A stretch of 7,097 nucleotides of DNA, from contig CABQAC010000112.1 in the NCBI GenBank assembly GCA_902462035.1, positions 1-7,097 on the forward strand, read 5' to 3'. The translations under genes were made by a program, and so were the position numbers. This document shows, piece after piece, positions 1 to 5,445 of the stretch. The notes below the pieces were generated by a model. It was not told the origin of the DNA. It ran no database searches and worked only from the letters and a program-made list of their open reading frames with translations. Position 1 is the stretch's first letter. Every line of letters starts with the position of its first letter. The stretch is from an uncultured Eubacteriales bacterium (GTDB taxonomy: Bacteria > Bacillota > Clostridia > Oscillospirales > Acutalibacteraceae).

Positions 1-1
1 C

Positions 2-460
2 CGGTACGCCCGCGGCGCGGTAGAACAAGGGCAGGAGGCTGACGCGCGCAAATTTTTGGCCGCCCAGGTCGAATTGCAGCAAAAACGCCCCGCCGCTGCC
101 GCCCGGGCCAGCCAGGCGGAAGAAGATGGCCGCAAAATGCGGGAACTGGCCCAAAAACTGAACGGCGATATGGATTTGATCGCCGCCCGGCTGCGCGGGC
201 TGAAGGGCCAGATTGCGGCGGTGCGGCAGCAGGAAAAGATGAACAGCCTACAGGGCGGCGCGCTTTCCCAATTCGACCGGATAGAGGAAGAAATTCAGCG
301 GCGCCAGGACAAAGCCGACGCTATGGCCGAACTGCAAAAGGGAGAGGACGGCGCGTTGGAGGATTTAAAGCGCAAGTATGGCGGCTCCCCGGCGCCTGCC
401 GCGTCTGGAGACCCGGTGGAGGAAGCGCTGCGCAAACTGCGGGAGGAAACCGGGACTTAA
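2..460 (+). CDS. PspA/IM30-family protein, C-terminal part (5' end outside window)
   Basis: The reading frame is already open at the window edge and runs 152 codons to a TAA, so the N-terminus is missing. The visible part is almost entirely charged and alanine-rich heptad-like helix with no hydrophobic segment, as expected for the coiled-coil rod of PspA/IM30 (phage shock protein A/Vipp1). The segment FDRIEEEIQRRQDKADAMAEL near the end resembles the conserved 'F-x-R-M-E-x-K-I...A-x-A-x-A-E-L' signature I recall for this family. The last ~25 residues are a G/S/P/A linker followed by a short helix (EEALRKLREE). Known family role: peripheral membrane proteins that assemble on stressed membranes and maintain envelope integrity. 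The next gene encodes an SPFH protein 63 bases downstream, an arrangement like the B. subtilis ydjF(pspA)...ydjI locus, which supports the call. A generic coiled-coil protein is the alternative. Confidence 0.82.
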   Translation, partial: RYARGAVEQGQEADARKFLAAQVELQQKRPAAAARASQAEEDGRKMRELAQKLNGDMDLIAARLRGLKGQIAAVRQQEKMNSLQGGALSQFDRIEEEIQRRQDKADAMAELQKGEDGALEDLKRKYGGSPAPAASGDPVEEALRKLREETGT

Positions 461-523
461 GGGCAGGATGTCCCCATGCGGCGGGGGCTGGTTTTCGATA
501 CATCACATAAGGAGGAAAACCGT

Positions 524-1567
524 ATGGCGTGGTTTGGCCAGGGCAGGGACACCATCGAATGGAAGGAATATAATCCCAACGTCCTGTTTTACAAATGGAA
601 GAACGACGAAATAAAAAAAGGCACCCGCTTGGTCATCCGAGCGGGCCAAAAGGCCGTATTCTATGCCGGGGGCCGGGTAGAAGGCGTGTTCGAAGAAGAA
701 GGCACCTTCGACATCGAAACTGAAATCGTACCCTTTCTGAGCACGCTGAAGGGCTTTTTCGCTTTGCGAGGGGATAGCGGCCTGCGGGCCGAGGTATACT
801 TCGTCAACGCCAAGGAGCTGCTTCTCCGCTGGGGAACCCGGCAGCGCATCATGATCCCTTCGCCGGAGGTTCCATCCGGTATTCCGGTGGGCTGCAACGG
901 CAACCTGATCGTGGTTTTCCGCGACTATCTGAAGTTCATTACCAAAGTGGCGGGCATCAAACCTTCCTACACCCTGGACGACATCGCCGAACGGATCATG
1001 GGCGAACTGGGCGGCATTGTGGCCGAGGCGATTTTGGACGGAAACGCCTCGGTGGGCGTCGGCGCGTTGGTCAGCCTTCAACGCAACAACCGCAAGATCG
1101 CCAAGCGGCTGTGCGAGGAGTTGGACAAGGAACTGTTCGATATCGGCCTGGGGGTGGAGGATGTCAACATCATCGGCATCAATTACCCGCCCGAAGTTCA
1201 GGCCATGGCCGAAAAAGTGGCGGCCCAGTCCTTTGTGCGGGACACGGGCAAATACGCCGCCGTCAATATGGCGGACGGCATGAGCAAGCCGGGCGGGTCC
1301 AACGTGGCGGCGGTGGGCGCGCAAATTGCCGTAGGAGCCGAAATGGCCCGGCAGATGGCGGGTTCGCTATCCGGGCAAAAGAAGGCTTCCGGCGGCGCGT
1401 ACGTATGCACCGGCTGCGGCAAGCCTTTTGACGAACCTTGCAATTTTTGCAGCGAATGCGGAAAACAGGTTGTAAAGCGGGAACAGGCGGGGGGCCAGTT
1501 CTGCCCCAAATGCCGCAAAATGGTGGAAGGAAACTTCTGCCCCGACTGTGGGACCAAGACTGTGTAG
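524..1567 (+). CDS. YdjI-type SPFH/band-7 protein with C-terminal double zinc ribbon
   Basis: 347 residues. The ATG at 524 is chosen over the in-frame ATG at 476 because a near-perfect AAGGAGG (509-515) sits 8 bases upstream; the 476 start has no comparable site. Residues ~1-240 read as an SPFH/band-7 (virion-core-protein-like, YdjI) domain: it opens MAWFGQGRDTIEWKEYNPNV, with alternating beta strands, then helical segments around LDDIAERIMGEL and RKIAKRLCEELDKEL, and VEDVNIIGINYP. Residues ~240-290 are an Ala/Gly/Met-rich helix and linker. The tail carries two zinc-ribbon knuckle pairs: C295-x2-C298 with C309-x2-C312 (extra C306), and C327-x2-C330 with C339-x2-C342. There is no signal peptide or transmembrane helix, so it is presumably cytoplasmic or membrane-associated. 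It follows a PspA-type gene. In B. subtilis YdjI is linked to PspA; a role in recruiting or scaffolding PspA at the membrane here is inference. Confidence 0.87.
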   Translation: MAWFGQGRDTIEWKEYNPNVLFYKWKNDEIKKGTRLVIRAGQKAVFYAGGRVEGVFEEEGTFDIETEIVPFLSTLKGFFALRGDSGLRAEVYFVNAKELLLRWGTRQRIMIPSPEVPSGIPVGCNGNLIVVFRDYLKFITKVAGIKPSYTLDDIAERIMGELGGIVAEAILDGNASVGVGALVSLQRNNRKIAKRLCEELDKELFDIGLGVEDVNIIGINYPPEVQAMAEKVAAQSFVRDTGKYAAVNMADGMSKPGGSNVAAVGAQIAVGAEMARQMAGSLSGQKKASGGAYVCTGCGKPFDEPCNFCSECGKQVVKREQAGGQFCPKCRKMVEGNFCPDCGTKTV

Positions 1568-1627
1568 GCCGTGTCTGCGGTTAAAAGAGAAGAACAATTG
1601 GCCAGCCAATGGAAAACGACGGGCAGC

Positions 1628-1674
1628 AACCCGCACCGAGGGGATATGAAAAATCCCTTCGGTGCGGGTTTTTT
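1628..1674 (+). terminator. Rho-independent terminator of the pspA-ydjI unit
   Basis: An 18-bp stem (1628-1645 with 1653-1670, one G-T wobble) encloses a 7-base loop and runs into six T's (1669-1674). It starts 61 bases after the SPFH stop codon and faces the convergent 5S rRNA gene. The 60 bases between stop and hairpin hold nothing recognisable. Confidence 0.93.
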
Positions 1675-1689
1675 ATATCAAAACAGAAT

Positions 1690-1718
1690 CCGCCCCGCCG
1701 GAAACTCCGGCGGGGCGG
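1690..1718 (-). terminator. GC-rich hairpin, probable second terminator of the 5S transcript
   Basis: A perfect 13-bp GC stem (1690-1702 with 1706-1718) with a 3-base loop. Read on the minus strand, it lies just beyond the main 5S terminator and is followed by ATTCTGTTTTG, an imperfect T-tract. The stem closely resembles the gap terminator at 5369-5394, which supports a terminator role. The plus-strand reading has no T-run after it. Confidence 0.5.
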
Positions 1719-1731
1719 GGAAATGCGGAAC

Positions 1732-1760
1732 AAAAAAACAGCCACCCTATTGGGTGACTG
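1732..1760 (-). terminator. Rho-independent terminator of the 5S rRNA gene
   Basis: On the minus strand, CAGTCACCC-AATA-GGGTGGCTG (1760-1739, one G-U pair) is followed directly by seven T's (1738-1732). It begins 8 bases past the 3' end of the 5S gene, the expected position for the end of an rRNA transcript. Confidence 0.93.
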
Positions 1761-1767
1761 CTTCGGT

Positions 1768-1883
<116 letters not shown>

Positions 1884-1911
1884 TTGTTCCTTTTCGAAAA
1901 GGACAAGATTT

Positions 1912-1939
1912 ATTATACCAGGCATTTTACAAAATGCAA
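1912..1939 (-). promoter_or_regulatory. Promoter of the solitary 5S rRNA gene
   Basis: On the minus strand, a -35 box TTGCAT (1939-1934), a 16-base spacer and a perfect -10 box TATAAT (1917-1912) predict transcription starting near 1905, about 20 bases ahead of the mature 5S end. A perfect inverted repeat GCATTTT-AC-AAAATGC (1922-1937) fills the spacer and overlaps the -35 box. Confidence 0.8.
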
Positions 1940-1947
1940 CCCTTTTT

Positions 1948-2259
1948 TTAAAAATTTACAAAAGTTTTTTTATCTTGGTCTGCGGGCGTTGGTTCTTTGA
2001 AGAAAACGACCGGCGGCTGTGGGGGTTCCTCCGCCTGCTTTTCCGCGATCTGGTCGAGCAGCCGGATCATTTCGCCCGCGGCAAACAACAGCAATGCCAG
2101 CGCGAACGACACGCCCCACAAAAACAACGCCGTGGGCAGGCTGAACTGAATCCGGTACAGGGAATCCTCCCGAAGGGAAAGAAGGAATCCCGCAAGCAGC
2201 CCGGTTACAGCCTGAACAACCGCCCCCGCCCTGCAGATTTTTACAATCTTCTTTTCCAC
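1948..2259 (-). CDS. Small two-helix membrane protein of unknown function
   Basis: 103 residues from a GTG start. AGGAGG (2271-2266) lies six bases upstream of the GTG and decides the start. Two hydrophobic stretches look like transmembrane helices: residues ~11-29 (AGAVVQAVTGLLAGFLLSL) and ~41-65 (LPTALFLWGVSFALALLLFA...). A short charged segment joins them (LREDSLYRIQF). The C-terminal third (residues ~66-103) is charged and proline-rich (EKQAEEPPQPP), probably cytoplasmic by the positive-inside rule given the KK/R-rich N-terminus. I do not recognise the family. It is a single-gene unit with its own promoter, ends 8 bases before the -35 box of the 5S gene and shows no terminator in between. 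Read-through into the 5S gene is possible but would be secondary to the 5S promoter. Confidence 0.75.
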   Translation of the reverse strand: MEKKIVKICRAGAVVQAVTGLLAGFLLSLREDSLYRIQFSLPTALFLWGVSFALALLLFAAGEMIRLLDQIAEKQAEEPPQPPVVFFKEPTPADQDKKTFVNF

Positions 2260-2284
2260 GCGGATCCTCCTCCATTTCCATTTT

Positions 2285-2313
2285 ATTTTACCGCTGGGAT
2301 TCGATTAAGTCAA
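2285..2313 (-). promoter_or_regulatory. Sigma-A-type promoter for the small membrane protein gene
   Basis: On the minus strand, TTGACT (2313-2308), a 17-base spacer and TAAAAT (2290-2285) place the start near 2278, just ahead of the GGAGGAGG ribosome binding site. Spacing and both boxes are close to consensus. Confidence 0.8.
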
Positions 2314-2469
2314 CTATATGATGTATAAAAGTAAACCGAATGTGATAAAAATACCGATACACTTATATCATAATTTGGGAGTGCTTAAGGAGTTTTGCTT
2401 TGTTAAGCAGGAGATGGATTTGGCGGCTGAGCCCGAACAAAACATCCCGGCCCGCGTGAAAGGGTGGTC
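2314..2469 (+). other. Divergent intergenic region upstream of the XRE gene
   Basis: An AT-rich stretch between the divergent membrane-protein and XRE promoter regions. It holds a tandem imperfect repeat (2321-2339 and 2340-2357), an inverted arm (2358-2372) and a small stem of 7-bp arms TGCTTAA/TTAAGCA (2382-2388 with 2403-2409). An AAGGAG (2387-2392) also lies here without an obvious long gene behind it. -10-like boxes (TATCAT 2366-2371, CATAAT 2369-2374) exist, but I see no convincing -35 for the XRE gene. Confidence 0.5.
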
Positions 2470-2763
2470 ATGAAAATGGTTGACTTCGGAGATCGGCTCA
2501 AGAAGTTGCGCAAGCAAAAACACATCACCCAATCTCAGCTTGCCGAGCGGATCGGCGTGACAAAGGCCATGGTTAGCGCGTATGAAACCGGAATGCGTTC
2601 GCCCTCGCACGACATCTTTGTGCGCATTGCCCGCGATATGGGAGTTTCTACCGATTATTTATATGGTCTGACGGAAAACAGGGTGATCGATGTGACCGGC
2701 GTACCGGATAAGCAGGTCGAAATACTAGCTATTTTAGTAGATGAGCTGCGCAAAAAACCATAG
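2470..2763 (+). CDS. Small XRE-family (HTH_3) transcriptional regulator
   Basis: 97 residues from the ATG at 2470. AAAGGG (2459-2464) is placed five bases upstream; the ATG at 2476 and the GTG at 2464 are alternatives that barely change the protein. Residues ~10-64 form a Cro/C1-type helix-turn-helix: LKKLRKQKHITQSQLAERIG (helices 1-2), then VTKAMVSAYETGMRSPS, with the recognition helix around T31-Y38, and FVRIARDMGVSTDYLYGL closing the domain. The C-terminal ~30 residues (PDKQVEILAILVDELRKK) form one more helix, probably for dimerisation, as in SinR-like repressors. There is no sensor or peptidase domain, so it is most likely a small repressor. Autoregulation through the repeats just upstream is inference. 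It is followed by the araM promoter only 8 bases past its stop, with no terminator between them. Confidence 0.9.
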   Translation: MKMVDFGDRLKKLRKQKHITQSQLAERIGVTKAMVSAYETGMRSPSHDIFVRIARDMGVSTDYLYGLTENRVIDVTGVPDKQVEILAILVDELRKKP

Positions 2764-2770
2764 ACTGGAA

Positions 2771-2799
2771 TTGACGGCCCGGGAAAAATCGGGTACAAT
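2771..2799 (+). promoter_or_regulatory. Sigma-A-type promoter of the araM-HAD operon
   Basis: TTGACG (2771-2776), a 17-base spacer and TACAAT (2794-2799) predict a start near 2806. That leaves a leader of about 90 bases to the preferred araM start. The GC-rich spacer contains GCCCGGG. Confidence 0.85.
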
Positions 2800-2894
2800 C
2801 AGGGGCGGAGAGCGGGTATGGTTTTATGCCGGGGAAGATTTTTGCAATAGCGGCGCGCCGTGCCCAAGCTGATGCGAAAGGACGGGACATCCCC

Positions 2895-4268
2895 ATGGAA
2901 CATACCGATTGGGCCGCATATTTGAACGGATCCGCGGCTTGCAGCTGCGGGCGCGGCCATAACGCGGGGCTAAAAACGGTTATGCTGGCCGAAAACGCGT
3001 TGGAACAGCTGCCGGGCTGGATTGCCAGGCAGGGATACGGCCATATTTTTGTGGTGTCGGACTGCCATACCGAGGCTGTGGCGGGGCAGCGGGTTAAAGC
3101 GCTGCTGCGCAAGGCGGGCCTTGCGGTTTCGGCATGGGTATACCCCGACCCGGCTCTGGTGCCGGACGAGGCTGCCATTGGCAGGCTTTTTATTGCGCTG
3201 CCCCCGGAAGCGGATTTGATCTTAGCGGTAGGAACCGGCACCCTGGGCGATTTGTGCCGTTTCGCTTCTTTTAAGCGGGGCATCCCCTTTTTAACAGCGG
3301 CCACCGCGCCGTCCATGGACGGGTTTTCCTCTAATGTGGCGCCGCTGATTGTGGACCATTTGAAGACAACTTTCGAGGCGCAGGTACCCCTGGCGGTGTT
3401 TGGGGACCTGGACCTGCTGCGCAGGGCGCCCATGGAGATGATCGCTGCCGGCGTGGGAGATATTTTAGGAAAACACGTCTGTTTGCTGGATTGGCGGGTG
3501 TCCCATCTGGTAACCGGGGAGTACCACTGCGGCCGGATCGAGTCTATGGTGGAAAAGTCCATCCAGGCGGTGACAGAAGGCGCCGGCGGTCTGCCGGCGC
3601 GCCGGGCGGAATCGGTGCAAGCGGTGATGGAGGCGCTGGTTCTTTCCGGCGTGGCCATCAGTTATGCGGGCAATTCCCGCCCCGCTTCGGGAAGCGAACA
3701 CCATCTTTCCCACTATTGGGAGATGCAATTTTTGTTTTCGGGCAAACCGCCGGTGCTGCACGGCGCTAAAGTGGCGGTGGGCACAGTGGCGGCTGTTTGG
3801 CTGTACCGGGCGCTGCTGCGCGGCCCGGTGGACTTTGACCGGGCACGGGAACATGCCGCGGCGTTCGATGCGGCGCAGTGGGAAACGGACGTTCGTTCGG
3901 CCTACGGCCCGGCGGCGGAAGGGGTGCTGGCATTGGAGCGGCAGACGGGGAAAAACGACCCTGGCCAGGTCATGCGGCGCATTGACGCGCTGGAGCAAAA
4001 CTGGCCCAAGATAACCGCGCTTATTCGGGAGCGGCTGCCCGCGCTGGAGGATTTAATCAGTCTGCTGCGCGGTCTGGGCGCGCCCTACCGTCCCGATCAG
4101 CTTGGAATCGCGGACAAGATGGTGGCGGACGCGGTCCGCTTTGCCAAAGATTTGCGCAACCGTTACGGCCTGCTGCAGCTGCTGTTCGACTTGGGCCTGC
4201 AGCGGGAACTGGCCGCGGGCCTGCTCGACTTTTTTGCGGCGGAGAGGGACCGGGATGCTGCAAGATAA
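2895..4268 (+). CDS. araM: AraM-like sn-glycerol-1-phosphate dehydrogenase
   Basis: 457 residues from the ATG at 2895. Iron-containing-alcohol-dehydrogenase superfamily; the AraM/G1PDH branch interconverts dihydroxyacetone phosphate and sn-glycerol-1-phosphate with NAD(P)H in the cytoplasm. Visible motifs: N-terminal CSCGRGH, typical of clostridial AraM-like proteins; dinucleotide-binding GTGTLGD (113-119); TAPSMDGFSS (137-146); GVGDILGK with probable metal ligand D189; GSEHHLSH (266-273) and LHG (H289), supplying the probable metal-binding histidines. These are the family's three metal-ligand positions, so the enzyme looks active. The start at 2895 is preferred because MEHTDWAAYL fits the family N-terminus and AAAGGA (2877-2882) lies upstream, although 12 bases away. 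An in-frame ATG at 2826 would add 23 residues that do not look conserved. The helical C-terminal third is somewhat longer than usual. The 3' end overlaps the next gene by 14 bases. Confidence 0.9.
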   Translation: MEHTDWAAYLNGSAACSCGRGHNAGLKTVMLAENALEQLPGWIARQGYGHIFVVSDCHTEAVAGQRVKALLRKAGLAVSAWVYPDPALVPDEAAIGRLFIALPPEADLILAVGTGTLGDLCRFASFKRGIPFLTAATAPSMDGFSSNVAPLIVDHLKTTFEAQVPLAVFGDLDLLRRAPMEMIAAGVGDILGKHVCLLDWRVSHLVTGEYHCGRIESMVEKSIQAVTEGAGGLPARRAESVQAVMEALVLSGVAISYAGNSRPASGSEHHLSHYWEMQFLFSGKPPVLHGAKVAVGTVAAVWLYRALLRGPVDFDRAREHAAAFDAAQWETDVRSAYGPAAEGVLALERQTGKNDPGQVMRRIDALEQNWPKITALIRERLPALEDLISLLRGLGAPYRPDQLGIADKMVADAVRFAKDLRNRYGLLQLLFDLGLQRELAAGLLDFFAAERDRDAAR

Positions 4269-5043
4269 AAAACTGTTTTTATTCGATATCGACGGGACCC
4301 TCGCCGTGGGCGACACGCTGCTGGACGGGACGCGGGATTTGCTTGATTACATCGGCCGTATCGGCGGCCGGGCGCTTTATATCACCAACAATTCCACCAA
4401 AAGCCGCCGGGACTATGTGGAAAAATTCGCGCGCTGGAACCTATTTGCCGCTGAAGAAGATTTTGTCACCGCATCCTACGCCGCCTGCCTGGACATGAAG
4501 CGCCGGTACGGGGACCAAAAGCTGTTCGTGGTGGGCACCCGTTCTTTTGTACGGGAACTGCGGGATTTTGGACTGAATGTGACCGAATCGGTAGAACCGG
4601 ACGTGCGCTGCGTGCTGGTGGGGTATGACAGTGAGCTGACCTATCAAAAAACAGTAAACGCCTGCGAGCTGCTGCGCAGGGAGGATGTGGCGTTTGACGC
4701 CACCAACCCGGATTTGTGCTGCCCCGCGCCCTTTGGTTTTGTGCCGGACTGCGGGGCCATCTGCAAAATGATCTGCTGCGCGGCGGGCAGGGAACCGCGC
4801 TTTATTGGCAAGCCGGACGCGAGCATTGTGGCGCTGTGCCTGGAGCTGGCGGGTTTTGGGCCGGAACAGACGGTTGTGGTGGGCGATCGGCTGTATACCG
4901 ACATCGCCTGCGGCATCAACGGCGGGGTGGATACGGCCCTGGTTTTTACCGGCGAGGCCCAGCCCGCAGATTTGGCGGATACGCCTTATAAACCCACCTG
5001 GCAATTCGAAAACGTGCGGGAAATGGTACGGCAGTTGACATAG
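4255..5043 (+). CDS. HAD superfamily class IIA phosphatase (NagD/p-nitrophenyl phosphatase-like)
   Basis: 262 residues, the usual length for NagD-type enzymes. All four HAD motifs are present: I, FDIDGTL with nucleophile D11 and acid D13; II, ITNNSTKS (43-50); III, GKPD with K186; IV, VGDRLYTDI with D211 and D216. The region between motifs II and III (about 135 residues) is the class C2 cap, with VLVGYDSELTYQK and DATNPDLCCP typical of the IIA subclass. Such enzymes hydrolyse small phosphomonoesters in the cytosol; specificity cannot be read from sequence. Related proteins act on p-nitrophenyl phosphate, UMP/GMP, phosphoglycolate or glycerol phosphate. The ATG lies within the end of araM, with GGAGAGG (4241-4247) upstream, so translation is probably coupled. 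The pairing suggests a glycerol-phosphate-related substrate (inference). Confidence 0.92.
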   Translation: MLQDKKLFLFDIDGTLAVGDTLLDGTRDLLDYIGRIGGRALYITNNSTKSRRDYVEKFARWNLFAAEEDFVTASYAACLDMKRRYGDQKLFVVGTRSFVRELRDFGLNVTESVEPDVRCVLVGYDSELTYQKTVNACELLRREDVAFDATNPDLCCPAPFGFVPDCGAICKMICCAAGREPRFIGKPDASIVALCLELAGFGPEQTVVVGDRLYTDIACGINGGVDTALVFTGEAQPADLADTPYKPTWQFENVREMVRQLT

Positions 5044-5044
5044 G

Positions 5045-5091
5045 CAGTATCAAAACAGCCCAGGGCATCACCCTGGGCTGTTTTGATACTG
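5045..5091. terminator. Bidirectional-looking terminator after the araM-HAD operon
   Basis: A perfect 21-bp stem (5045-5065 with 5071-5091) with a 5-base loop CATCA starts directly after the HAD stop codon. The GC core (GCCCAGGG/CCCTGGGC) is flanked by AAAAC on the left and GTTTTG on the right, so a T-rich tail follows the core in either direction. It certainly fits termination of the plus-strand operon; function on the minus strand is possible. Confidence 0.88.
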
Positions 5092-5362
5092 GGTTTAAAC
5101 GCGGCGGCCTCGTCCCTTGCGTCTCTTACGGGGTTCTTCGTAGAAAATGCTGGTTCAATTTTTTGTAAGCTTCGTAAAGGCCGCGGGGCTGGGCGCAGAC
5201 AAAAACGCCGGCCGGCGTGTGCCATGCAGCGGATTTTGAGAAAGCGGAGGAAAGGATTCCGCTGCCCGGCCGCGTCCGGGAGGGATCAGGGCGGGCGATT
5301 TCACGGTTTTCTCTTTGGGATTTTTGCGGTCCTCGGCGAAATAGCCCCTGGCGGGGAGCTAG
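5092..5362. other. Intergenic stretch with inverted repeats and no confident gene
   Basis: No open frame here has both a start and a good ribosome binding site. Structure visible: a 14-bp perfect palindrome ACGCCGGCCGGCGT (5205-5218); GCAGCGGA (5226-5233), pairing with TCCGCTGC (5258-5265), and a competing AGCGGA (5243-5248); CCCGG/CCGGG (5265-5269 with 5276-5280); and a TAGCCCC...GGGG-AG-CTA hairpin (5342-5361) beside the gap terminator. On the minus strand, the bases just before the shared hairpin could encode a very basic tail (FYEEPRKRRKGRGRRV then TAA, ending at 5095), but the frame is closed by TGA shortly upstream. It may be a gene remnant or an RNA; I cannot decide. Confidence 0.4.
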
Positions 5363-5394
5363 AAAAAACCGCCCGCCGGAAACCCGGCGGGCGG
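5363..5394 (-). terminator. Rho-independent terminator of gap
   Basis: On the minus strand, CCGCCCGCCGG-GTTT-CCGGCGGGCGG (5394-5369, perfect 11-bp stem) runs into six T's (5368-5363), about 50 bases past the gap stop codon. Confidence 0.95.
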
Positions 5395-5445
5395 CAAAAC
5401 GCATTTGCTCCGGGAGCTTACTCGAGATCGCCCCGCGGAAAGGAA

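Noticed and set aside
476..523. Upstream ATG extending the SPFH protein by 16 residues
   Set aside because: The strong AAGGAGG lies inside this extension and points to the ATG at 524.
503..1324. 273-codon minus-strand frame opposite the SPFH gene
   Set aside because: Antisense shadow of a clearly recognisable SPFH domain; no ribosome binding site or recognisable domain.
1884..1947. End of a 23S rRNA upstream of the 5S gene
   Set aside because: The sequence is AT-rich promoter DNA and then a protein-coding end; nothing resembles the 3' end of 23S.
2826..2894. Upstream in-frame ATG extending AraM by 23 residues
   Set aside because: The added residues do not resemble the family N-terminus, and the nearest GGAG is 15 bases away; kept only as an alternative.
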